Origin: Ganoderma boninense
Lineage: Eukaryota > Basidiomycota > Agaricomycetes > Polyporales > Polyporaceae
Reading direction: 5' to 3'
NCBI GenBank assembly: GCA_002900995.3
Contig: CM035305.1
Location: 3,890,467-3,954,466 of the forward strand
Length of the DNA stretch: 64,000 nucleotides
The position numbers were made by a program, and so were the translations under genes. The notes beneath the pieces were generated by a model. That model saw only the letters and a program-made list of their open reading frames with translations, had not been told where the DNA came from and did not search any database. Numbering within the stretch: position 1 is the first letter of the stretch; the number at the start of each line of letters is the position of its first letter. Positions 11,542 through 22,565 of the stretch are shown piece by piece.

Positions 11542-12969
11542 TCACGGCTCGGCGTGGCCAGCCACGATCTCGAACGCCCGGACGCCCTCTCGCCCCAGGA
11601 GCGTCGCGCACGCGACAACAGACGCCCCAGCTTGGCGCATGCGTGCGGCGGCAGCGGCGGACGTCACGCCGCCGATGCCGACGATGCGGATGCGCCGCAT
11701 CGCCGCGTCCGGGTGCACGGCGAGCAGCCGCGCGAAGGCGTACACGTTCCCCAGCGCGAGCGCGTGCAGCGCCTCGCCCCCCAGCCCGCCCAGCGGCGTC
11801 GGCAACGCGAAGGGCGAGGAGGCGAGCGAGGGTGAGGAGGGTGCGGTGGGGCGTGCTCGAGGACGAGGCGGTCGGCGAGGGCGGGCTTGGGGACGGCCGG
11901 AACGGCGAGGGGTGGCGGTGGGAGCTCTGGTGCTGGTGGTGAGGGGGGAAGGCGGGCTGGTCGGTGTCCATGTCGTCATCTGGGGGCGTCCCTTCGGGGT
12001 CGAGAGCACCGGAGAAGGGGGTGGGGATTGTGTCTTCGGCGAAGAGAAGACAGTTGCCGAGCGTGTTCGTGCACGCAAGGTAGGCGAAGGGATTGAGGGA
12101 GCGCATGACGTGTTCAGGGTGATGCGTGCCGTGATGGTGACGAGAGCTCGAGCCTTTGACGAAGCTTGCGGACCGCACTTCTCGTGTGTATGTGTGCAGA
12201 TAGCGGATGGCTTCTGTAAAACGTGTCTGATAAAGGTACGGGGGCAGCTTCAAGCCGATTGTCAGGGTCGGGTCCGCATAGAAGGCGGAAGAGAGGACGT
12301 CGAGGTACGGCAAGAGGAATTGGAAGTTGTACGATGGGGGAGGGGCATCCTTGATGTTTGGACACGAAGTGTTGAGCTCAATGGCGACAAGTGTGGCGGG
12401 ATCGACCCCAGGGAAGAAGGCGGCGGGTGTATGAGTCGACGAGGACGCAACGGGAGAGCTACGCCCCGCCCCACCGGGACTGGACGGCGAGAAATCGCCC
12501 ATGACAGACGCGGAGTACGACGCACGCAGCTTCTTGCGAAGAGTTTGGATATTCTCGACCATCTCCGCGAGGACCGTCGGTGTGGACGCCGTAATGCTGA
12601 TGATCATGGGTTTTGTTGGGGGACTCCCGTCAAGCATCGGTGTGGTGAGGATGGTGTAAATCCAGTCCAGATACTTGGAGAGCGGATGGGGCGAGTATCC
12701 ATACGAGTTTATCGAGGACACTGACGACTGAGCGAGAGCGACCTACACAGGAAACGAGCCGGGTCAGCGCGGCGCGAAAGTGAGGAATGGCAGCCACATA
12801 CCGTATTGGAAGCATCTTCGCTAAAGCCGTTGAACGTCGCAGTACGGGTGATCGTGGCACCCGTGTAGGGGGAGTCATAGAGGTCTCGTAGTTGTTCGTA
12901 GTCGGATGCCCAAGCGCATGAGGCGTTGACCACAGGAGGCTCGATGTTGAGGGTGTGTATCCGGACCAT
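11542..12969 (-). CDS. Dihydroorotate dehydrogenase, family 1 (cytosolic, yeast Ura1-like)
   Basis: Oxidises dihydroorotate to orotate in pyrimidine synthesis, using FMN. Exon 1 from the ATG at 12969 reads MVRIHTLNIEPPVVNASCAW and ends ...EDASNT. Exon 2 starts about 12745 (VALAQSSVSSINSYGYSPHP). Family-1 motifs include ELNTSCPN, whose cysteine is the catalytic base in class 1A enzymes, then GLKLPPY, NPFAYLACTNTLGN, LGGLGGEAL, RIRIVGIGGVTS and the phosphate-binding GASVVACATLLGREGV. Compared with yeast Ura1 there are two disordered insertions, one before SCPN (Ser/Pro/Ala-rich) and one before LGGLGG (His/Pro/Ser-rich). The frame changes once inside the second insertion (about 11830-11950), while both flanks are well conserved, so a single-base indel is likely. 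The absence of an N-terminal membrane segment separates it from the mitochondrial family 2. Confidence 0.85.
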
Positions 12970-14378
12970 GGTGTGAGGCAGCCTTGCTCGTTGACAGTGA
13001 GGCTTGTTGGTTGCCAGGGACAGATGCGATGAGGGAAGCAAGGGCGGGAAACGCGGGGTAAGGAGGGATGGAACTCCCACACAAAATTGGGCAGGATATA
13101 TGTGCTGCGAGACCTGGTCTGGAACGAGGACGTCAGCGCCCTTAGAGGCATCACCGGAAGACGGAACATTAGGGATCCTCGGTCGGCCTGGCTCTGGGAC
13201 ACATGCACAAGTGACAAGGATTTGAAACGCAGCGTGACACGGACGCACTGCGACTGGAAGGTGGGCTCCGCCGCGGAGCGTCAATGCGGTAGATATGCCA
13301 CAGTGCCTCGAACGGAGGGTCGTCACGAAGGCAGTGATCCCCGGTTCAAGGAGGCGTTCTCATCATTGGCTGCCCACACAACCGCATACAACCTAGTGAT
13401 GAGCTGTAAACCGCTTCCAGATGCAAAGGCCGGTCTGGACCTTGAGCCGTTCTCGGGCGCCAAGAGCCAGATGCCAGCAGGGGAGAGGCCTAGAGCAGTC
13501 TATTTGTAGTAAAACTTTGGTTTTCGCTTCGAGAGGCATCCGAAAGAAGAGATTTGTTCCAGGCTTATAGCTGAAGTCCATACGAACTTACCTAGAAGGA
13601 CCGGTGAAAAAAGCTAGGTACCGTGACATGAGACCGTGGAGGAGTTCCGGTAGTGTTACAACGACCCACCTCAAAGCGAGGCTTTATGACGGCGCGCGAC
13701 GTTGCGTCCTATCCCTGATATGGGTTGAGCCCTCCTGCGGGGGCTGGTGCGGTCAAGGGAGCATGAAGGAGGAAACAGAGGGATATTGTGGCTAGAGTGG
13801 CTAGGCGGGCGATAAGGAGGATAAGGAAAGGTAGACGCTGTGACCGGATCAGAGCATGGTGGTCTACGGAGCGCCCGGTCCAGACTCCAAGGAGGGCCCA
13901 GTCTCGCTGCTCTCATCTCCACCACCGGACGTCAAAGCGGTTCAAACCGCACATTGTCCCCGCAAGAAGATGCTGTAAATGCTGAACCCCTTATGTATTT
14001 CCTGAATCAAGTTATGAAGTTCTCATGCGGTGTGATGATGAGAAGCATATCAAACACTCGTATGTATTGCATGCGCATCGCGGAAGAACCCCACACCCCA
14101 CTAACGCAATTCGACCAGTCCGGAACCGAGCCGATATCCAGAGCACAGGCTGGTGCACCCCGCCTGATCTTTTGGCCTAGGGTCCGGACTGGATTGAAGC
14201 ACCTGGTACATCTGCCATGCATGCTCTCGGATACAATCTCTCCAAGGGTTTCCGTCACTCCGAACAGCGCAAGCAGCGGTAGCGTGTTCATGGCGTAGAA
14301 ACTGCCAGAAAACAGTGCACAGGAGCCGACAGGATGGATAGGCGCAGTGCGGCGCGTGCGAGTCCGTGCTAGACGGCC
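12970..14378. other. intergenic region with one doubtful small ORF
   Basis: This is mainly the DHODH promoter and the TRAPPC5 3' side. On the minus strand, 14291-14007 encodes 94 residues starting MNTLPLLALFGVTETLG, which could be a short signal peptide, but the rest shows no family resemblance. I do not call it a gene. Confidence 0.35.
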
Positions 14379-15264
14379 CTAGGTCTTCAAAGCCTCCTCA
14401 CGCTCGAGAACGGACTTCTCCAGTTTGATGAGAATGGTGGTTCTATTCGGATACTGTTCTATCGGCGTGTTGTGCGCCGTAACACGCGCAGACTAGGGGG
14501 GAGATGAGTCTGGATGACACTGAATACGAATATCCAGAAACGTACGAAGCCCAGACCGTCTAGCACGGCCTCCACAATACCAGCGGTGAATGAGGAACAA
14601 CTAAGTGAACTCATGTCTCGTGGAACCGAAATGTTTCGCGTAATGGTGGGTCATTGTCGATTATCATGTCTACGCCATAGTGAGCGGCGGCGGAAGGGGT
14701 TAGAGAATGTGAGAAAGAGGCGTACATTCGTCCGCATTCTCGACACTCTTCTCGATCGCATCGGCTGGTTTCCCGAAGACTGCTTTCCATACATGCGTAT
14801 GAATCGACATGAGCGCAGGGAGGAAACGGGTTTCGCGTTTTGGAGCTTTTGACGCGGCTTCGTTCCGCCATGCCATGAGCTCGAGGACACGGGTGCCAAT
14901 TCGGTAACCGAGAGTGTTTAGTCTGATGAGGTCAAGACGTTAGGGAATGTTTTTGGGGACCTGTAGCGAACACAACATGACGCACCTGCGCTCGAGATCG
15001 TTGATACCACTGACCCGCTTCTGGGTATACTGGACGACCTCCGAGAAGAGGAACGCGAATGCGGCCGCAGACACTTCGGCGGTGCGGGATTTGTTCAATG
15101 GTCTGTCGTATATGTTTGGGCGGACTCCTGGTTTGGGGGTACCCGCTGTGTTGATCGAAGGTGCAGAGGGCAGAGAGAAACGGGACGAGGATCCAGGTGA
15201 GAGATGCTTCGGCGGATGAGAGTGAAGAGGTGGAAAGCACAGAGAACCGCGGTGGTGGTTGCAT
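14379..15264 (-). CDS. TRAPP complex subunit TRAPPC5/Trs31
   Basis: A Bet3-family subunit of the TRAPP complexes, which act as GEFs for Rab1/Ypt1 in ER-Golgi and Golgi traffic. Conserved segments are RPNIYDRPLNKSRTAEVS, FAFLFSEVVQYTQKRVSGI, LGYRIGTRVLELMAWR, HVWKAVFGKPADAIEKSVE, MIIDNDPP, NISVPRDMSSLSC, FTAGIVEAVLDGLGF, ARVTAHNTPIEQYPNRTTI and the C-terminal KLEKSVLEREEALKT before the stop at 14379. Three introns have good GT-AG ends, for example donor GTACGT after GLGF. One base appears to be missing between NDPP and ITRNISV (about 14647). The 5' end is unresolved: the only nearby ATG (15264) is in a different frame from SPGSSSRFSLPSAPS, so a short intron or another indel lies near 15200-15240. 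Confidence 0.88.
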
Positions 15265-15646
15265 GGTTTGTATTATCTGCGTCACAGACAAGCAGGATTG
15301 GTAGTCACGATGTCGAAGGTGTGGTTGCCGTTGGGATCGCTGGGGAGCTCGCAGTCGAGGATGGCTGCTGCACGCGCATGAGGAGACGCCCATCCGGACC
15401 GTCCGCCGACCGGTTTCTGGATTTGGGACGAGCCGCCGGTTGAACGAAGGACTCGGACCAAACTGCATCGACTACGCTCAAGCTCTCGTTCTGCTCGCTG
15501 GGACCGTCTATGTCTGCCTGCGCATCCCTTCAGCCTCACAAAAGTATTCTGTCGACGTCTCTCCCCCCTTGACTGACAACATATTCCCAAACAGTCTTGC
15601 CAAGCCTAGCTCAACCCAGCTTAGTCTTCTCGCAGCAGCAATACAA

Positions 15647-18600
15647 ATGAGCGATATATCTCTATTCTCCCTCGACCCTAGCCCATACTCCCATTCCCAT
15701 CCCCAATCCTCTTTTCTGTCTCTACGTTCCCATGTCATGACGCCTCCGCCAACCAGCCCTACTCGTCCATCTCCAAATGATCTCCAGTCACACCTATATG
15801 CGTCTTTCCTTCAGCGCAAGACCGCAGATGTCGCGCTCCGAATATCCGGTTCCTGGCATGCCATTTACAAACTGCACAGGGTCATTCTCATCCAAGCGGT
15901 ATGTCTACAGGAACAATCTCTGCTTGACGACGGTCTGAGATTTGGATTGTAGGGGTTCTTCCAGTCGCTATTCACTTCAGGATTCAGCGAATCCAAGTCC
16001 TCGAAATACCGGTTGGACCCAGACTGTATCGACATTGTTTTCGATGATCCCAATATCACACGAGCAGGTATGTACAAGCTCGTATCAGAAGCATTGTGTA
16101 GGGCCACCATATGTCCGCATCCACCATGGCGAGAGCCTACGTTAGACGAAGCGTGTTGTCACATTTAGACATCCCCTTCGGCATCGCAGGAAGTGGTCGT
16201 GTCCTTTTCTTGTTCTGTATGCACATACCAGACTTGCTGACTTCCTGTTTCTAGCATTTGAGTGCGTCTTACAAACTCTTGGCATATTCAGCCAATCTCT
16301 AACCACCCATGCCTTGACATAGAGTATGTATTGCACGACTTTACGGCGGCGGTCCGCCTCTCTGGATATCCCCTTCTATGATACCCACCCCTTCTCATCC
16401 ACTCACTCCCGTATTCGCTTCCACCGGATCCGCCGAACCACCCTCAAGTCAAGCCACTAGTCTCCTCCCGCCCAGTCTCGACATATCCTCGTCCCCAACG
16501 TTACCCGCCGGTCATCATCCTGCTAGTCCTCGCTTTCTTCTCTCGCTCCTTGCTACTGCTGTGTTTCTTTCTATACCATCTGTCGCATCTCAGGCGCTCT
16601 CTGCTGTTGTTCGCACTGTTGGTCCTCACACTGCTGTGCGATATCTTCACTTCGCAATCGGGCACGGAATCGGGTCGCCCGAGGATCCCGGAATCGACGA
16701 GGCGGGGGTTGACCACGAATCCGAAGCCGCCGTGGGCTTGGAGGACGTCGCAGAGGTCATCAAGGACGATGATCTCTCTTCCGAATCCGTCCACGCTTCT
16801 CCGAACCTTCCGAGCCAACGAACCCGGCAACAGACGTTGCTGCTGGCTCCTCAAGTGATGTCAAGAAGGAGGCCTCCAAACACTCGTACAGCGGCGTTCC
16901 ACCCCACTCAGACCTGGAATCTGACACTGATTCTGAGGACTGTGGGCTGCCTCCAAAGAACACTCATCGCACGGGGCCCTGTTACTACTACGGTGCAGTA
17001 TCAGACAAGGTTGGGGAGGCAGCGGCATGCTGGCTCGCTCGTTGGGGCATCGACATCCTACACCACGAGGAGCAGGAGATCGCTTCCGAGGCTGAGAAAT
17101 CAGGGAGGGACTCGATGTGGTCCCCTGCTCCTCACGTCCGATGGACGGGTGAACGACCAGGCTCCGCCCCGCCGGAGATGGCTAGCACAAAACCCATTGG
17201 GAAGGCTTGTGGGTCCGTGCACAAGCCGATAGCACCAGTCATATGGCGGAGAGGCGGGCTCAGCGCTCGTTGGATTCGTGGGATCCTCTCATCGGATGCG
17301 CTGTTCGTGAGGGGTGAGAAGGAGAGGTACGAGGTAGCGAGGAGTGTGGTAGAGATGAGAAGGATGACTAGAGACGTAGACGGTGAGGAAGAATTGGCGG
17401 CTGTCGAAGAACTTGAGTTCGAACGCCTGTTCGCAGAGGGCATATATTATGCTAACATGGTGCGCGCAGCCTTTCAATTTATACTGGCGGATCTGGCTGA
17501 CCTACCACGTTGTCTAGCACTTGGACGATCTCATGACAATATCCAGGGACATCTCGCCTTCGACTAGCAAGCCATTCGTTCCCCTCGCAACTCTGCAGGC
17601 TTCACTGTGGAACCAATCGGCTTTATACCACAAGATCACTTATCGACCTCCAGGGTCCGCATCGCCCTCTCTTGCGCCAACCAACACTATCAAGGAGCTC
17701 GGTATCGGTGTGGCAACCGCCGATGTCGAAAGGCTTGCATCGCATCCGGAAGAGCGAGACAAAGCCTTCTACCCCGTCCCAAGCGACGCCTCTCTTCGTT
17801 TGGGAGATAGCACAGGTATCGAGGGTGCGTCAATGGATCAACTGTTCGATCCGCAGGGCGGAAATGGCAATGGAAAGAGGAATGGCCCTTTGGCCGAAGA
17901 GGCCAACTTCTTTGGGCTCGAACAAGCGCAGCGTCCTGCTTCTGCATTTGCCTCCTCATCTGCGCCTTCTCCGACAGATCCAGAGGCGAAGTGGACCACG
18001 CATCCACCATACCGGTTCGCAGTGGAGTTCTGGGATGTTGACGCACTCAAAGAGAAGAGTCGCCTCCATTCTCAGACTATTTGGTACGCCGGAAGTTTGT
18101 ATAACGTCTACATCCAGGTCGTGCGCAAGAAGGGCGTTCAGCTTGGAATATACCTCCACCGCCAGTCCACCGTCGATCCAATACCCCCATCTTCCGCCCC
18201 AACCGGTGGCACTCTGCCCCCACCTCCGCCTCCGCACCACAGAGGGCACTTCCTCACTCGCGCCACCTCATCTGCCTCCATCCCGCGCCCTCCCTCAGCT
18301 CTGGGCGCACACTCTCACAACGGGTCCGCTGTGTCCATCCCCCACCCACCGCTCGGACGGGCTGTTGCCTCTTCACCAACCACCCCCGTAGCGGCCACAG
18401 GATCTCCTTTGTCCGCGGCACTCCCCGCTGCATCTGCCTTCTCCCGCTCATCGAAGACCCTCCACATGTCCACGAGCAGCGTCGGGTCCACCCACGTCGC
18501 GTCACTCGTCTCTCTTCCGGCGACGGCGCCCCCAGTAGCCCCGCAGCAGCCTTACCGCGACCCACGTCCTGCGGTGAGCGCGTATTTCACGATCGCGTGT

Positions 18601-18804
18601 GCGAGCGCGACGGGGGCGAGCCTGACGCGGTTCACGAGCGCACCCGACGTGTTCTCGGTGAGCCAGAGCTGGGGGTGGAAGTCGAGCTCGCTGCGGACGG
18701 AGGAGTATCTTGAGGTCGACGCAGACGGCCAGCCTGCGGCGATGGCGTTGCCGGCTGCCAGGGAAGTCAGCTTGAGAGCCACGGTTGTCTTGGGAGTTGT
18801 CTGA
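15647..18804 (+). CDS. Large BTB/POZ-domain protein, fungal
   Basis: Starts at the ATG at 15647 (MSDISLFSLDPSPY). The BTB core is split over several exons: KTADVALRISG, YKLHRVILIQA, then after an intron GFFQSLFTSGFSESKSSKY, DCIDIVFDDPNITR, then FEVCIARLYGGGPPLWISP. The middle holds a hydrophobic, helical region and a Ser/Asp/Glu-rich acidic part (around 16690-16960). Further on are SGRDSMWSPAPHV and ELEFERLFAEGIYYANM, an intron (about 17460-17518), then HLDDLMTISRDISPS and a conserved-looking C-terminal half (PYRFAVEFWDVDALKEKS, WYAGSLYNVYIQVVRKKG, QLGIYLHRQS, VSAYFTIACASATG). The stop is at 18804. Fungal relatives with a BTB N-terminus and a MATH/BACK-like C-terminus exist; the molecular role is unknown. 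The frame slips once at about 16750-16830 with no intron signal. Confidence 0.72.
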
Positions 18805-19017
18805 TGTTCCGTTCCGCACGAATGTTATAATCTGTACTGGTATCTGCCAGCTTCCATAATCTTGTGTATCTGTAGTATTCCATACACGCTAGTTTTCAAG
18901 CGTTTTATTGTACATACATATCCTATTATCACCGTATCGTCGCACATATGTACTAGTCCACACACGCAGTAGGTGGGTACCAGAGGTATCCAGACGGCTT
19001 GCAATTGCTCAAGATGA
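18805..19017. other. convergent 3' region
   Basis: AT-rich sequence between the BTB gene and the Swc5 gene. It must hold both 3' UTRs; no coding potential is seen. Confidence 0.5.
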
Positions 19018-19975
19018 TCATCTCCTGCGTTTCCCCTTATTCGCCTCGAGGACGTCTTCCTTCCGCGCTTCGACGCGCTGCAGGAACTCTACTTTCTCAA
19101 GGTATCCGCCTCCGCGCCTGTTCGCGTCCAGTTCGTCCTTCATTTCGGTAGACGTGTCGCCCTGGACGTGTGTACGCCAGTCCATGGCCGACTTGTCCAG
19201 CGTCGTGAGCTTCTTCACAGGCTCCTTCTTCGTGGGGATGTCCGCCAGCTTGCTCTTCGCCTTCCGGGGACCTGGTCGTCTGCCAGGGGTCTTCGCTGGG
19301 GTACCTGTCAGCGTGGCGGAGGGGCCTGACGGAGCTCCGGCACTGGCACTAGGCTCAGTCTCCGAAGCAGCGACAGACGGGCCAGGCGCGTCGCCGCCGT
19401 CCGCCGTGGTGGAGGGTGGTGTCCAGCGCGGCCACTTTCTGGTGTCTTCCGAGTCCGCGGGAACGTCGACTATCTCTCTGGATGGCAGTCGGGTCGTATG
19501 AGAATCCGCAGTAAGGGCGGGGAAAACGGGCATGGACGCAATGGCAACGGGTGAATGGAAGAAAGGAAAACAAGGACGCACGTAGTCTCCTCCCCTGCGA
19601 AACGGTAGCGTTTGACGATCTTGACCATCTCCGGGGCGACGGGACCCTGAGGCGGAGGCTGGGCGCTCAAGGACGCTTTGAAGGCGGCATACACTTCGTC
19701 GCCGGTTCTGATCTGGGAAACTCAGGGAGGCTGTAGAGTGTAGGGAAGGACGCGAACGCACTTCCTGTCGGCTGTGTCCTCCGCGAAGGTCGCATCCGAC
19801 GCCGCGTCGGTTCGAGCGCGTTTCGGGGCGGGTGCGTCTGTGTCGGAGTTGTTCTCATTTCCTAGAGACGTGCACAATGAGCGATGGGGAGCGTCGGGAA
19901 AGAACAATGCTCGCCATTGTGAGGTGGAGGGACATAATCGGAGTCGTCGTCAGAGTCGGTGTCCATGACGGGCAT
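19018..19975 (-). CDS. SWC5: SWR1-complex subunit Swc5 (BCNT/Craniofacial development protein 1 family)
   Basis: Swc5 supports H2A.Z deposition by the SWR1 chromatin remodeller. Start 19975 gives MPVMDTDSDDDSDYVPPP, the acidic N-terminus typical of the family. Later exons read NENNSDTDAPAPKRARTD, RTGDEVYAAFKASLSAQ with VKIVKRYRFAGEET, and a Pro/Thr/Ala-rich linker. The C-terminal BCNT domain is KKLTTLDKSAMDWRTHV, EMKDELDANRRGGGYLEKVE, FLQRVEARKEDVLEANKGKRRR, ending at the stop at 19018. Intron 1 uses a GC donor. The gene is divergent from the cullin-like gene, with only ~200 bp between the starts, so the two probably share a promoter region. Confidence 0.9.
19862..19914 (-). other. GC-AG intron in the Swc5 gene
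   Basis: On the minus strand the exon ends CACAATG and the intron begins GCGAGC and ends CTCTAG (53 nt). Splicing here joins HNG to NENNSD in frame. No GT donor at that point gives an open frame. Confidence 0.7.
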
Positions 19976-20176
19976 GAAAGGACAAGAGGCGATGGTGGAA
20001 GCGGGGAAAGGAAGACGGAGAATTGCCGCTCGGTGACTGGGTCTGAAGAGAGGGACCAGCGCAAGTTTGATGGACGCGCACACTTTTACCCCCGACCTTC
20101 TCCTCCGACCTGTCCTCATTCCGGTTCTCACTCTCACATCCCCTCGCCAGCAGACCACCTCGCTCGCTCCGCTCTG

Positions 20177-21303
20177 ATGCCAGCGCAGAGCGCAGAAGAC
20201 AAGGCCGCTGCACCCGTCAACGGACGGGCCAAGGCCGATCCTCCTTCCGCTGGTCCTCCTCCTCTCCCAAACCCCTCGACCGGTAGCGCCAACCCGGCCG
20301 CATCTCTGCACTCGCTGTGGGGATTACCTTGAGCCCGCTTTGGACCACATCGTGCCGCACACCGACCAATAACCCCTACAAGGCCCCTGCGATCGACGTC
20401 AGCTACCATATGGGAGTGCACACCGCCGTCTACAACTACTTCACGACACACTCCGAGGCATCTCCCGCTCACAGCCTCTCTGGTTTCTCCAACTTTACGA
20501 CAAACTTCGAAGCGGTTCCCGCTCACGGCCTCTCTGGTTTATCCCGCGTCTCCGCATCATCCACGCAGAGCGAGAAAGCGAAGGCGAGCGGCACAGACCT
20601 CTACGAGCAGCTCGACCGGTACTACACGGACGTCGCGCGCGAGATCTTCCTCGGTGCCCCCACCGACGACTCCACGCTCGTCCACTACCTCGTCCCGTGC
20701 TTCAACCGGTACTCGGCCGGCGCGCAGTCGGTTAGCCGGCTGCTAAACTATGTGAACCGGCACTACGTGAAACGCGCGGTGGATGAGGACCGCGGCTGGC
20801 TGCGGCTCGCGGACGTCCTCGACGCGGTCGCGAAAACGATCCGCGAGGACGACACACGCGAGAAGGTGCAGAAACGTCTGCGGGAGCGGCGCACGGAGGA
20901 GTTGAAGAAGTGGGGGTTCCGCGAGGGCGATCCGCCCGCGCGCGTCGCGCAGATCGAGGCGTATGCGGAGGCTGCGAGCCCGCCCGACCGTGTCGTGCCG
21001 CTCGCGGCGGCCGCGTACCGGCGGTTCAGGACGGAGGTGGTGGACCCGCTGCTGGCCGTGCCGAAGATCAAGGGGAAAGGTGGGAAGAAGAAGAGACCGC
21101 CCGCAAATGGAGACAAACCGCCTATGCCTCGGGGAAGGCTGGCGCGGGCGGTGAAGGAGCTGCTGGAGTCGAAGGGTGGGGATGAGGAGGAAAGACGGCG
21201 ATTGGCGGGCGAACTGGCGATCGCGTTGCGCACGGTGGGCATCAGGGTGGACCACCCACTACGCAAGAAGCTGGACAAGTTCCTGCCTCGCGAAGAGCTT
21301 TGA
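20177..21303 (+). CDS. Cullin N-terminal-repeat protein lacking the cullin homology domain
   Basis: Starts MPAQSAEDKAAAPVNGRAK. The next part matches the first cullin repeat: DYLEPALDHIV, HTAVYNYFTTHSE, SGTDLYEQLDRYYTDVAREI, LVHYLVPCFNRYSAGAQSVS, LLNYVNRHYVKRAVDE. In true cullins these helices bind the substrate-adaptor side. After that the protein leaves the cullin pattern for a charged helical tail (TREKVQKRLRERRTEELKKW, a Lys-rich patch, then RLARAVKELLESK, ending KFLPREEL at 21303). There is no RBX1-binding cullin homology domain and no neddylation-site segment, so it cannot act as a full ligase scaffold. The 5' part changes frame at about 20320 and 20372 with no splice signals. The downstream ~930-nt frame is fully open. 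An 18-residue tandem duplication is embedded in it. Function unknown; an adaptor-sequestering role is inference. Confidence 0.72.
20440..20547 (+). repeat. 54-nt tandem duplication in the cullin-like gene
   Basis: Two units, 20440-20493 and 20494-20547, encode FTTHSEASPAHSLSGFSN and FTTNFEAVPAHGLSGLSR. The units keep the frame and differ by several substitutions, so the duplication is not brand new. Confidence 0.85.
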
Positions 21304-21873
21304 GGGTTGCATTGCTGATGGAGAGCGTTGCTAGCAGACTCCCATCTCCTCGATTCCGATGTCTTTGGTGGTTGTGTTTGGATTCTTCCCGACTTGCAAC
21401 ATGTGGCATGTTCCCATGTTATCGCACCGTACATCTCCCGCTCAGTATGACCATGTCGCCTTTGCTTGCATTGTTAGCCTGAGACTGTTTGCGCAAGTGA
21501 CTACCATAGCAGATAAGGGCGTTGAAGTCCCTGGACCGGTGAGAGTGTGTCGGTGATCTCTCTCCCAAACTCTTGCATCAGTCCTGGCTAGTCGGGGTTA
21601 TTGAGGTCTACACCATGAACGAGCGACAGACGAGGGAGAGCAGGATATTGCGCAGCTGATGACGTCTCGCTCAGGGTCCGGGAATATCGGACCGACGCGT
21701 TTATGGGCGTCTTTTGCGCGCTCCGCATCGCTTGGAGGCAGCTGAGCGCTTGAAGCAACCGACTGTCAACAACACCGCTGGGCTCGGAGTCCAACCACTC
21801 CGTCGCACTTGGTCAGAGCACTCGCCAACTGTCCATCCTACCATCCTTCGAATTTCGCTTCGCTTGCTTATCA
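21304..21873. other. intergenic region
   Basis: Holds the 3' UTR of the cullin-like gene and the promoter of the Med9-like gene. No coding frame is supported. Confidence 0.5.
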
Positions 21874-22315
21874 ATGGCTTCTCTCTTCGAATCTCTTACA
21901 CTGAAGCTCGCAAACGTTGTGGAACTCGCCACTCAAGATCAAGGCTCATTCACACCCCAAGCAAGACAAGCTCTCGTCCGCTCTGTAAGTAAGGAAAGTC
22001 TTATTAAGTCCATTCCATGCTAATCCTCTGTCAACCAGACTAAGGACTTTAAAGTCGCGTTGAAGGAAGCTAACGAGTATGCCAATACGCTACCAGGTGG
22101 AGACCACTCTGTGGAAGAGCAGGATGAGGTCATCGAGATGCTCGAGAAGCTCAAGGAACGCAAAAGGTCCGTGGTATCACACTGTCTCTTCTCCTTTTCG
22201 TGACACGCCATGCAGGCAGCAGCTGGCCGACTTCGCAGACAGAGTGGGTCGCATATCCTCTGCTCAGGTGAACATGAGCATGGAGGTGGACTCGATGGCA
22301 TCTACCCCGGCGTGA
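21874..22315 (+). CDS. Small helical protein resembling Mediator subunit 9
   Basis: Three exons (21874-21984, 22039-22166, 22216-22315) join with clean GT-AG ends into about 112 residues. The start is MASLFESLTLKLANVVELAT. The centre reads FKVALKEANEYANTLPGGDH, then SVEEQDEVIEMLEKLKERKR and QQLADFADRVGRI. The pattern of a helix, a LPGxD-type turn, an EEQ motif and then a Leu/Glu/Lys-rich helix resembles the MED9 (Cse2) domain. MED9 belongs to the middle module of Mediator. The match is by eye on a short, poorly conserved family, so another small coiled-coil protein remains possible. It is intact. Confidence 0.5.
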
Positions 22316-22565
22316 TTCGGACACTTCAAGTATCGGCGAACGGGCCCCGGACTGCTCACCATGCGGCGTGGGCGTGGAGGACATCTCACATTCTTCGCCA
22401 TTCAGCCTTGATAACGACGACCTCACCACCAAGACACCGTTGCCAGCCGATCCTGCATCCATCCATCATCGTATCGCCACTCTCCCTCTCAATTTTGCGC
22501 TGGGCTGACCTTACTTCCTCGGTCCTTTTCCTGTCGTCCCTGGCGAACCTCCTTCCATGCACTGT

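Noticed and set aside
11348..12721. 457-codon minus-strand frame read as one protein
   Set aside because: Its first part is the DHODH coding frame, but after about 11850 it is Arg/Ala-rich nonsense while the true C-terminus is in another frame.
11243..12724. 493-codon plus-strand frame
   Set aside because: Antisense shadow of the DHODH gene, whose conserved motifs are on the other strand.
14007..14291. Minus-strand ORF with a signal-peptide-like start
   Set aside because: Hydrophobic start is short and the rest has no cysteine pattern or domain; too weak to call.
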